Below are positions 1-5,032 of a stretch of DNA of 5,409 bases, in pieces. A program made the position numbers and the translations under genes. A model generated the notes under the pieces. The model ran no database searches. It was not told the DNA's origin and saw only the letters and a list, made by a program, of their open reading frames with translations. The stretch's first letter is position 1; every line of letters begins with the position of its first letter. Where the stretch lies: positions 1 through 5,409 of the forward strand of contig CADBMO010000082.1 in the NCBI GenBank assembly GCA_902795755.1, read 5' to 3'. This DNA comes from an uncultured Erysipelotrichaceae bacterium (lineage in GTDB: Bacteria; Bacillota_I; Bacilli_A; RF39; UBA660).

Positions 1-42
1 CCAAAACCACTGTTGGGAGTTCGATTCTCTCATCCCCTGCCA
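1..42 (+). tRNA. trnW: tRNA-Trp(CCA), 3' half only
   Basis: The window opens at the anticodon. CCA at 1-3 is followed by AA and the 3' anticodon-stem strand ACCAC (6-10), then a 4-nt variable loop (11-14). The T arm is GGGAG (15-19), loop TTCGATT (20-26) and CTCTC (27-31), closing with one G-U pair. The 3' acceptor strand ATCCCCT (32-38), discriminator G39 and encoded CCA (40-42) follow. A CCA anticodon followed by AAACC, a G discriminator and an acceptor ending CCCCTGCCA fit tryptophan tRNAs of Bacilli as I recall them. The 5' half lies outside the window, so the identity rests on the anticodon and the 3' half. A tRNA-Trp reading only UGG agrees with TGG coding for Trp and TGA acting as a stop in this window. 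The 3' end of a tRNA gene is a common insertion point for mobile elements. Confidence 0.85.
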
Positions 43-57
43 TTAAGTATTCTTAGT

Positions 58-80
58 CGAACCGAAGTGTTCGGCTTTTT
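58..80 (+). terminator. Intrinsic terminator after tRNA-Trp
   Basis: A short stem CCGAA (62-66) / TTCGG (70-74) with loop GTG is followed by CTTTTT. An alternative stem, CGAAC (58-62) / GTTCG (69-73), is also possible. The site lies 16-20 nt after the CCA end, as expected for termination of the tRNA transcript. Confidence 0.75.
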
Positions 81-93
81 AAATAAATTATAT

Positions 94-118
94 GGCACAC
101 TCATAGTGTGTCTTTTTT
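94..118 (+). terminator. Second intrinsic terminator hairpin
   Basis: The stem 94-101 / 105-112 has eight pairs, one of them G-T, around the loop CAT. It is followed directly by six T residues (113-118). It backs up the first terminator and would insulate the downstream gene from tRNA transcription. Confidence 0.75.
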
Positions 119-123
119 GATGT

Positions 124-146
124 AACTAACGCTAAGTTAGTTTTTT
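124..146 (+). terminator. Third hairpin with T tract
   Basis: AACTAAC (124-130) and GTTAGTT (136-142) form a perfect 7-bp stem with loop GCTAA, and the T run continues to 146. The outer flanks TGTAAC (121-126) and GTTACA (147-152) are also exact inverted repeats, so the structure can be drawn in two ways. It ends only 21 nt before the Shine-Dalgarno site of the next gene. It could therefore be a leader terminator of that gene rather than a third tRNA terminator. Confidence 0.6.
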
Positions 147-179
147 GTTACAAATATTAAAAGAAAGAAGGAGATAATT

Positions 180-455
180 ATGTTATTAACAACGCAAAAT
201 ATTGATTTAAAAATAAGCAAAGAACTAAGAAGAAAAATTGATCTTGCATGTAGGTTTGCTAATGCAAAATATAAACTTACAAACGGATATGTTAGTGGAA
301 TTAGAGAAACAAATATAGGCTTTGTAACACCACATATACTAGAAGTAAATGATAATGTTTTCTTAATATTTAACAATTCAAAGTACATTTATGTGAATGG
401 ATATAATAAAAAGATACTATTTAACGACTTAACTAAATATATAAAAAATAATTAA
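180..455 (+). CDS. Hypothetical 91-residue protein
   Basis: This is an unrecognised small protein of 91 residues starting MLLTTQNIDLKISKELRRKI. The ATG at 180 has an AAGGAG site at 168-173 with 6 nt spacing, and codon use is AT-rich like the neighbouring genes, so I take it as a real gene. The N-terminal third (about residues 9-32) is lysine/arginine-rich and helix-like. Residues 40-80 alternate short hydrophobic strands with Asn/Gly turns (for example VFLIFNN and YIYVNGY), suggesting a small mixed alpha/beta cytoplasmic fold. I see no signal peptide, membrane segment, cysteine cluster or helix-turn-helix that I would call. It lies between the tRNA terminators and the recombinase promoter. 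No convincing promoter is visible between the terminators and its start. It may be an element-encoded accessory or regulatory protein, but nothing in the sequence establishes a function. Confidence 0.65.
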   Translation: MLLTTQNIDLKISKELRRKIDLACRFANAKYKLTNGYVSGIRETNIGFVTPHILEVNDNVFLIFNNSKYIYVNGYNKKILFNDLTKYIKNN

Positions 456-461
456 TACCTA

Positions 462-489
462 TTGACTTATAAAAAATTAGTGATATTAT
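462..489 (+). promoter_or_regulatory. Sigma-A promoter of the recombinase leader
   Basis: The -35 box TTGACT (462-467) and -10 box TATTAT (484-489) are separated by 16 nt. TGA directly before the -10 makes it an extended -10 promoter. It starts 7 nt after the stop of the 91-residue gene. Transcription should start near 496 and produce a leader of about 150 nt before the recombinase start codon. Confidence 0.75.
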
Positions 490-500
490 AAATAACTAAT

Positions 501-525
501 AAATGACAAGCAGTATCCGTCATTT
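501..525 (+). promoter_or_regulatory. 5' leader hairpin
   Basis: AAATGAC (501-507) and GTCATTT (519-525) form a perfect 7-bp stem with an 11-nt loop at the expected 5' end of the leader RNA. It ends one base before the GGAGGG ribosome-binding site of the leader peptide. It could stabilise the RNA or modulate leader translation. Confidence 0.5.
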
Positions 526-536
526 TGGAGGGTAAT

Positions 537-596
537 ATGCTGAAAAGGAAAACTAACTTATATTATTTAAATAACCAAAGGAGTCAAAGGTATTAG
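537..596 (+). CDS. Leader peptide, 19 residues, upstream of recombinase
   Basis: A short open frame encodes MLKRKTNLYYLNNQRSQRY and stops at TAG (594-596). Its ATG has a strong GGAGGG site (527-532) with 4 nt spacing, much better than chance for so short a frame. It lies on the transcript from the 462-489 promoter. The last six codons (579-596: AGG AGT CAA AGG TAT stop) coincide with the 5' arm of the terminator at 579-626. A ribosome on these codons would therefore stop the terminator from folding. AGG is used three times and two Tyr codons are adjacent (561-566), which are possible slow or stall points. The arrangement matches the leader-peptide attenuators in front of Gram-positive antibiotic-resistance genes such as tet(M) and some erm and ABC-F genes. 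Translation and a regulatory role are inferred. Confidence 0.65.
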   Translation: MLKRKTNLYYLNNQRSQRY

Positions 597-626
597 GACA
601 TCTAGTGCTTTTGTCTCCTCTTTTTT
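579..626 (+). terminator. Attenuator terminator before recombinase
   Basis: AGGAG (579-583) pairs with CTCCT (615-619). After a T-T mismatch, CAAAGG (585-590) pairs with CTTTTG (608-613), including one G-T pair. The stem can extend through 591-596 / 602-607, leaving a 5-nt loop. TTTTTT (621-626) follows nearly at once. It sits between the leader peptide and the recombinase Shine-Dalgarno site, so read-through is required for recombinase expression from the 462-489 promoter. No clear competing antiterminator helix was found. Ribosome occupancy of the overlapping leader frame is the simplest switch. Confidence 0.8.
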
Positions 627-649
627 ATGAAAAAGAAAGGGATGATTAA

Positions 650-2539
650 ATGAATAACGAGATTAAAAAAGCTGGTATTTATATAAGAGTATCAACGGAA
701 GATCAAGCTCGTGAAGGTTTTAGTTTACCCGAACAAGAAGCCCGTTTAAGGGAGTTCTGTGCCTTTAGAAGATATGAGATAGTAAAAGTATACGAAGATG
801 CTGGAATAAGCGCTAAAACCGATAAAAGACCGGCTTATCAAGAGTTGATGAACGATGTTAAATCTAAAGAAATAAATGTAATAGTAGCATTTAAGTTAGA
901 TAGGTTAACAAGAAGTGTTTATGATATTGAAAAACTAATGAACATAGTTAATGAGTATGAATGTGATATCGATTGTTTGGCGGATGAATCAAATACTACC
1001 ACCTCAAATGGTAGAATGGTTATGAGAATAATGACTAGTGTTTCACAAAATGAAATTGAAAAGTGTTCTGAAAGAACAAAATTAGGACTTACAGGTGCTA
1101 TAAAGCAAGGACACATACCTAATAAGACACCACTAGGGTTTAAAAGAGATAATAAAAAACTTGTACCAGATGAATCTACCAGCGGAATTGTAAAACGAGT
1201 ATTTAATTTGTATTTAGAGGGAAAAAGTTATAAAGCAATAGCAAATATATTTAATAAAGAAAAAGTATTAGGTAGAGATACTTGGTATGATACATCTATG
1301 CAAATGATTTTAAGAAATCCACTTTATAAGGGTGATTATGTTGGCGGAAAGAATACAAAAGAACCAGTTTATTATGAAAATGTAGTTGAACCAATAGTTA
1401 GTAAAGAAATATGGGAAGAATGTCAGTATCAAAAAAGAAGAAACGCCAGGCACTATGAACGAACGAAAACCTATTTATTCACGAATAAAATCAAGTGTAA
1501 AAAATGTGGTTGCTTCTTAGGTAATCATGGTACTGAAAAGAAAAACGGTAAAAAATATTACTATTATAAGTGTAATGAGTGTAAAACATTCTTTAGAGAA
1601 CCAGAAGTAGAACAACTATTAAAAGTATTTCTTATTGATATTTTAAATAAAGAAAGATTAATGAATAATTATTATGTACCTTTCGTTAAATCAAAATATA
1701 ATTGCAAAGAAGAAGATATTAAAAAGGAACTTAGAAAACTTGAAAAGCAAATAGATAGAATAAAAGATGTTTATTTAGACGGAATATTAGATAAAAAGTA
1801 TTTTGAAAAAGATATTAAAAATATTGAATTTAGGAAAGAAGAGCTTTCAAAGCAATTAAAAGAACAGCAAGAATATGATACTCTTAATTTCACATTAGAT
1901 GATTTATTAATAATTGAAGATAAAAAAGAGATAGATACATTTACTAAACCAGAAACAAGTTTATTTGATTTAGAAAAATGGGAAATATTAACAAGAGAAG
2001 AAAAACAAAAGTTAATTGCAAAGTATATTAATTATATAATAATTGATAATCAAGGTAAAAAATTAAAACTAATTGAAGGTAATTTTAGACAATCTTATGT
2101 AAGAGAATTGTTTGAATATCACGAGAAATATAATACGCCTATTACACCAAAACTATTTATGGATGATTTAGGTTATACAATAAATAATGATTCAAGAATA
2201 AGAACTAAAAAAGAGGCTAAGAATTATTTTGATAGATTAAAAGAGTTTATGAATGATTGTGATCTAAACTATTATGAAGCTTCTATGGATAGTTATAATA
2301 AACCAGCTACTTTTCATCCTAAAAGTGAGCTAGAAAAAATCATTAGAATAATACCACTTAAGAATGATAATAAGCTAGTAGAGGAAAGAATTAATCTTGG
2401 AATTATTACAGTTAATCTGTCTGGAATCAAAGATATAAATGGCAATCAATTTTATGAAAGTATATTTAAAAATCTTTTAAAAGATGATATTGTAAAACTA
2501 AACAAAAAAATACTTAAAGCACTAAAAACAACGATTTAG
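650..2539 (+). CDS. Large serine recombinase (site-specific integrase/transposase)
   Basis: This 629-residue protein should catalyse strand exchange between attachment sites through a covalent serine-DNA link, as an integrase or element excisionase. The N-terminal resolvase domain (about 8-150) shows YIRVSTEDQ with catalytic Ser15 and Arg13. It also has FKLDRLTRS (81-89) with Asp84, Arg85 and Arg88, and the long helix around 120-146. A recombinase domain spans about 150-265, with PLGF at 161-164 and RNPLYKGDYVGG at 222-233. A zinc ribbon follows: C283-x2-C286, 21 residues, C308-x2-C311. A charged coiled coil covers about 353-410, as in serine integrases. LTREEKQKLIAKYINYIIID (447-466) is the usual segment after it. 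Residues about 480-629 form a C-terminal extension that I do not recognise. The ATG at 650 has AAAGGGA (636-642) at 7 nt spacing. Expression appears to be controlled by the upstream leader and attenuator. The key residues are intact, so the protein is probably active. Confidence 0.95.
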   Translation: MNNEIKKAGIYIRVSTEDQAREGFSLPEQEARLREFCAFRRYEIVKVYEDAGISAKTDKRPAYQELMNDVKSKEINVIVAFKLDRLTRSVYDIEKLMNIVNEYECDIDCLADESNTTTSNGRMVMRIMTSVSQNEIEKCSERTKLGLTGAIKQGHIPNKTPLGFKRDNKKLVPDESTSGIVKRVFNLYLEGKSYKAIANIFNKEKVLGRDTWYDTSMQMILRNPLYKGDYVGGKNTKEPVYYENVVEPIVSKEIWEECQYQKRRNARHYERTKTYLFTNKIKCKKCGCFLGNHGTEKKNGKKYYYYKCNECKTFFREPEVEQLLKVFLIDILNKERLMNNYYVPFVKSKYNCKEEDIKKELRKLEKQIDRIKDVYLDGILDKKYFEKDIKNIEFRKEELSKQLKEQQEYDTLNFTLDDLLIIEDKKEIDTFTKPETSLFDLEKWEILTREEKQKLIAKYINYIIIDNQGKKLKLIEGNFRQSYVRELFEYHEKYNTPITPKLFMDDLGYTINNDSRIRTKKEAKNYFDRLKEFMNDCDLNYYEASMDSYNKPATFHPKSELEKIIRIIPLKNDNKLVEERINLGIITVNLSGIKDINGNQFYESIFKNLLKDDIVKLNKKILKALKTTI

Positions 2540-2574
2540 TCGTAAAGACAGGAGTATGTTTTTCGTTGAAAAAT

Positions 2575-2615
2575 AAGGGAATTGTACAATTTGTGGTCGT
2601 ACATTTCCCTTTTTT
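2575..2615 (+). terminator. Recombinase terminator
   Basis: AAGGGAA (2575-2581) pairs with TTCCCTT (2605-2611). After one T-T mismatch, TGTAC (2583-2587) pairs with GTACA (2599-2603), leaving an 11-nt loop, and TTTT (2612-2615) follows. It lies 36 nt after the recombinase stop. On the minus strand the same stem is followed by ATTTTTC, so it may stop transcription in both directions. Confidence 0.8.
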
Positions 2616-2622
2616 GGTCTTA

Positions 2623-2640
2623 TTTTTGCATGTGCAAAAA
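2623..2640. repeat. 18-bp palindrome TTTTTGCA-TG-TGCAAAAA
   Basis: Perfect 8-bp arms surround a 2-bp centre (TG at 2631-2632). It lies between the two terminators of converging genes and is not followed by a T tract on the plus strand. A dimeric-protein binding site or a cruciform are both possible; the sequence does not decide. Confidence 0.55.
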
Positions 2641-2644
2641 TGCT

Positions 2645-2701
2645 TTTTCCGGAATATAGTTCATTGATATATCAACGAAAAAAAGAGGCTATTCCGGAAA
2701 A
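2645..2701. repeat. 12-bp inverted repeat enclosing a 12-bp palindrome
   Basis: TTTTCCGGAATA (2645-2656) and TATTCCGGAAAA (2690-2701) are exact inverted repeats 33 bp apart. Between them lies the perfect palindrome TTGATATATCAA (2664-2675). Each arm also contains the self-complementary core TTCCGGAA. The 57-bp span, just downstream of a serine recombinase gene, is about the size of a serine-integrase attachment site, but no partner site is visible to confirm that. It also overlaps the terminator of the converging operon. Confidence 0.6.
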
Positions 2702-2716
2702 CCCTTATGCCCCTTT
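2677..2716 (-). terminator. Terminator of the methyltransferase-endonuclease operon
   Basis: Read on the minus strand, AAAGGGGC (2716-2709) pairs with GCCTCTTT (2689-2682) through one G-T pair and is followed by a T run. Its 19-nt loop contains TTCCGGAA. It lies about 48 nt beyond the endonuclease stop codon. The G-T pair makes it a better hairpin as minus-strand RNA than as plus-strand RNA, where it would be an A-C mismatch. Confidence 0.7.
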
Positions 2717-2763
2717 AGTATTTTTTTGTGTTTTTATTAATATTTTATTTTCATATATTATAC

Positions 2764-3873
2764 TTAAAACTTATCATTCTCATTTTCAATTTCGTCTATT
2801 TGTTTGAAATTTAATTTATAATTATCATCATTAACTTTTTCGAAAACCACACTTTCAATACCAATTTCAGCAAGTTTTTCATATGTTAGAACTTCGTTTT
2901 CCTGAAGTCTTAATACTTCTCTTAACAACCATTGTCCAAGTTCACTATTTGGGTTAGACATTAAGGCTTTTCCATTATCTTGGCATAATTTCATAGACAT
3001 TTCTTTACCACTTGGTAGCAATACATTAAAAGAAGTATCTCTATCTGGAAAAAAGCCAACATATTTATCTCTTATTTCCTTATTAAATGGAATATATACT
3101 TCATCAATACTTCTAGGTCTTCCACCTGCATTCCATTGATTTAAGCCACTCTTAGGATAAACTAATTTAATACCATTTTTTACTGAATAAAGAGGAATTA
3201 CCGCCACTTCATTTTCAGTTATAGTTACTAATGATCCAATACCATTTCTTAGTACTTCAAAAGGATTAGTCGCTACTTCAACTGCAACACTATCAAAATA
3301 CTCATCAGTATTAAATCTTTTTTGCAATACACTCTTTGAAATGTTAAAATTATATTCATGAATTCCATCAGTAAAGATTAATGATGTTTCAGATGCATTA
3401 ATTACTTTAATATTTGGAATATCAATTTTATCCATTACTTCTTCGTAGAAATGGAACCCTTTTTTATTTCTTATAACGCAATGATAAATCATTTTAGATA
3501 GACCGTAAGTTGCTAATGTTGATTCAATACGTTCATTTCTTAATTCTGCTATTCTCTTAATTTTATCTATACCCTGTAAATTCGAATAAGATTTTCTTGC
3601 CTTATTAAACTCAGCAATTTTTTGCCATGTTTTTTTATTACCTTCAGTAAAGGTTTTTATACCAATACCAATATCTCCTAATTTTGCATCAGCAGTTACA
3701 CATGATCTAGCAAGATTCTCAGCACCAAAACATTCACAATAAAGGTTTTCTGGAACTCTATAATCAAGCCAAGGATCATCACTTTCACTAAACAATAAAG
3801 ATAATGAGCCAATTAATTTTAAATTGCTTTTGTAATCTTCAAATTTATTTTTATCATAATTTATTATTTGCAT
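2764..3873 (-). CDS. Probable type II restriction endonuclease with B3-like C-terminal domain
   Basis: This 369-residue cytoplasmic protein probably cleaves DNA at the site protected by the adjacent cytosine methyltransferase. The N-terminal part has acidic residues E42, E47 and E52, then ADAKLGDIGIGIKTF (61-75). Asp62 or Asp67 with Lys73 could be a PD-(D/E)xK-type metal site; I see no phospholipase-D HxK signature. Residues 242-317 (GLNQWNAGGRPRS, DEVYIPF, FFPDRD, LPSGKEMSMKLCQDNGKALMSNP, LGQWLL) resemble the C-terminal DNA-recognition region of NgoFVII/BfiI-type endonucleases, which have a plant-B3-like fold. This is from memory of the family. Residues 310-345 look like a closing helical and recognition segment. 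The ATG at 3873 has AAAGGAG (3887-3881) at 7 nt spacing. The start overlaps the methyltransferase end by 20 nt, implying coupled translation after the methylase. The recognition sequence cannot be read from the protein. Confidence 0.75.
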   Translation of the reverse strand: MQIINYDKNKFEDYKSNLKLIGSLSLLFSESDDPWLDYRVPENLYCECFGAENLARSCVTADAKLGDIGIGIKTFTEGNKKTWQKIAEFNKARKSYSNLQGIDKIKRIAELRNERIESTLATYGLSKMIYHCVIRNKKGFHFYEEVMDKIDIPNIKVINASETSLIFTDGIHEYNFNISKSVLQKRFNTDEYFDSVAVEVATNPFEVLRNGIGSLVTITENEVAVIPLYSVKNGIKLVYPKSGLNQWNAGGRPRSIDEVYIPFNKEIRDKYVGFFPDRDTSFNVLLPSGKEMSMKLCQDNGKALMSNPNSELGQWLLREVLRLQENEVLTYEKLAEIGIESVVFEKVNDDNYKLNFKQIDEIENENDKF

Positions 3874-4849
3874 TTTCAGTCTCCTTTATTGCATCTAATA
3901 TTCTTTCTGCAACCCTTTTTATTACATTAACTGATACTGCATTTCCAGCTTGTTTGTAAACTCTTGAATCCACTAAATTACTTGGAATAATAAAATCATT
4001 TGGAAATCCTTGCAACATTAAGCATTCGATTGGTAATAGTTTTCTAATTTTATTATAGTTAGTATATATTAATGGAACATTATGTCCTCCAGTACCCATA
4101 TTTGCTGTTAAAGTTGGACAAACTCCATTTTTATTATCTCTTACATAAACTCTTCTATATTGATAAATAGTATTATGTTCTTTGATACTCTTATTTAATA
4201 ATTCATAGCACTTTTTGTCTTGCTCGTATAAATATTTTTTTGGAACTTCCTTATTCCAATCAACAATAGTTTCAATCGTATTTTTTAAAGATATCTTTTT
4301 TGGCCATTTAAAATTCTTATAATCATTTTCATTAAGAAAGCCTATAATAAAAATTCTTTCTCTATTTTGTGGTAAATTACCATACTCACAAGTATTTAAA
4401 ACTTTTGCTTCTACAAAATAACCATAATGCTCTAGAGTTTCTTTAATAACTTTAAATGTATTTCCATTATCATGTGTTTTTAAGTTTTTAACATTTTCTA
4501 AAAATAATATTCTAGGTTTATTATTATTTTCAGACATTTCTTTTACTAATCTCATTATTTGGAAGAACATATTACCACGATCATCTTCAAAACCTTTTCT
4601 ATATCCAGCAATAGAAAATGGTTGACAAGGAAATCCTGCTGACAAAACATCTATTTTAGGTATATCTTTTCCTTTTATATTACATATATCATCTACAACA
4701 AGTTTTATATCTTTGTGATTTGCATTAAATGTTATAGCACAATATTTATCTATTTCATTTGCCCATATTGGTTGAAATCCAGCATTTTTAAAACCTAAAT
4801 CAATTCCTCCAATTCCAGCAAATAAACTAGCCATTTTTAATCGCTTCAT
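3854..4849 (-). CDS. C5-cytosine DNA methyltransferase of a type II R-M system
   Basis: This 331-residue enzyme transfers a methyl group from S-adenosylmethionine to C5 of cytosine in a short DNA site and protects it from the paired endonuclease. The conserved motifs run in the normal order. Motif I is SLFAGIGGIDLGF (8-20), the SAM site. Motif IV is AGFPCQPFSIAG (71-82), with catalytic Cys75. Motif VI is ENV (118-120). Motif VIII is QNRERIFIIGF (161-171). The target-recognition region is about 172-265 and contains CPTLTANMGTGGHNVPLI (244-261). Motif IX is RKLLPIECLMLQGFP (269-283), and motif X is QAGNAVSVNV (300-309). Length is typical of compact enzymes such as HhaI-type methylases. The ATG at 4849 has AGGAGGT (4861-4855) at 5 nt spacing; the ATG at codon 6 has no such site. 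It is first in the operon, before the nuclease, which suits establishing methylation first. The recognition sequence is not determinable by eye. Confidence 0.96.
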   Translation of the reverse strand: MKRLKMASLFAGIGGIDLGFKNAGFQPIWANEIDKYCAITFNANHKDIKLVVDDICNIKGKDIPKIDVLSAGFPCQPFSIAGYRKGFEDDRGNMFFQIMRLVKEMSENNNKPRILFLENVKNLKTHDNGNTFKVIKETLEHYGYFVEAKVLNTCEYGNLPQNRERIFIIGFLNENDYKNFKWPKKISLKNTIETIVDWNKEVPKKYLYEQDKKCYELLNKSIKEHNTIYQYRRVYVRDNKNGVCPTLTANMGTGGHNVPLIYTNYNKIRKLLPIECLMLQGFPNDFIIPSNLVDSRVYKQAGNAVSVNVIKRVAERILDAIKETENANNKL

Positions 4850-4873
4850 AATGCACCTCCTATCTCTTACTCC

Positions 4874-4882
4874 ATTATATCA
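4874..4882 (-). promoter_or_regulatory. Extended -10 promoter of the methyltransferase operon
   Basis: On the minus strand a perfect TATAAT (4879-4874) is preceded directly by TGA (4882-4880), an extended -10 element. At 17-nt spacing the -35 position reads CTGCAA, a poor match, so the extended -10 probably carries the promoter. The predicted start near 4867 gives a 5' leader of only about 18 nt before the ATG at 4849. Confidence 0.7.
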
Positions 4883-4894
4883 TTAATAGTAAAT

Positions 4895-4907
4895 AATTGC
4901 AGCAATT
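4895..4907. promoter_or_regulatory. 13-bp inverted repeat over the methyltransferase -35 region
   Basis: AATTGC-A-GCAATT is a perfect inverted repeat around a single A. It covers the -35 position of the minus-strand promoter. That is the classic place for a repressor operator, including autorepression as reported for some C5-methyltransferases. The regulator is not identified. The centre is GCAGC, and I noticed no other GCNGC site in the window by eye. Confidence 0.4.
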
Positions 4908-4963
4908 TAGAAAAAAAAGTTGAATTTTATTATTTGCTTAATTTTTTTTAAAATTTTTATATC

Positions 4964-4991
4964 TATACATATATATTTATATATATGTATA
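4964..4991. repeat. 28-bp AT-rich palindrome
   Basis: Two perfect 13-bp arms surround a TT centre (4977-4978). The arms consist of alternating TA steps with one C-G pair (C4968 / G4987). It lies midway between the divergent promoters, 8 bp before the CIRCE-like site. It could be an operator, a DNA-melting element or a cruciform. There is no T tract positioned to make it a conventional terminator. Confidence 0.6.
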
Positions 4992-4999
4992 AATATAAT

Positions 5000-5026
5000 T
5001 TGGCACTCACAAAAATTAAGTGCTAA
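5000..5026. promoter_or_regulatory. CIRCE-like operator (HrcA heat-shock repressor site)
   Basis: TTGGCACTC (5000-5008), a 9-nt spacer, and AAGTGCTAA (5018-5026) match the CIRCE consensus TTAGCACTC-N9-GAGTGCTAA at 16 of 18 positions with the exact 9-nt spacing. CIRCE is the site of HrcA, which represses groE and dnaK operons in many Gram-positive bacteria and is relieved by heat or chaperonin titration. Here it ends 6 nt before the -35 box of the ATPase gene at 5104. HrcA binding has not been shown. Another repressor using a similar half-site is possible. Confidence 0.6.
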
Positions 5027-5032
5027 AAAGTG

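Larger units (their letters stand above)
2559..2682. repeat. Long-range 11-bp inverted repeat
   Basis: TTTTTCGTTGA (2559-2569) is the exact reverse complement of TCAACGAAAAA (2672-2682). The right arm overlaps the TTGATATATCAA palindrome. A second shorter pair, ATAAGGG (2573-2579) / CCCTTAT (2702-2708), interlocks with it rather than nesting. The arms flank the recombinase terminator. Role unknown. Confidence 0.5.

Noticed and set aside
1..42. Duplicate of the tRNA 3' end as a tyrosine-integrase style att repeat
   Set aside because: I found no second copy of the T-arm/acceptor sequence in the window, and the recombinase is a serine enzyme, which usually needs only a very short shared core.
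137..388. Minus-strand open frame of 83 codons
   Set aside because: It lies antisense to the 91-residue gene, which has a good Shine-Dalgarno site and better composition. The antisense frame is a hydrophobic shadow of AT-rich codons.
627..653. Eight-codon frame MKKKGMIK overlapping the recombinase start by ATGA
   Set aside because: It has no Shine-Dalgarno site (it is preceded by the terminator T tract), and the recombinase has its own well-placed AAAGGGA. Translational coupling here is unlikely.
919..1116. Minus-strand open frame of 65 codons inside the recombinase
   Set aside because: It is wholly antisense to the conserved resolvase-domain coding sequence and has no supporting ribosome-binding site or recognisable protein.
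2764..3873. Phospholipase-D-type nuclease assignment for the endonuclease
   Set aside because: The C-terminus resembles NgoFVII/BfiI proteins, but I could not find an HxK...D motif in the N-terminal part, so only the C-terminal similarity is claimed.
4832..4834. Alternative methyltransferase start at codon 6, directly before motif I
   Set aside because: It lacks a Shine-Dalgarno site, while the ATG at 4847-4849 has AGGAGGT at ideal spacing.
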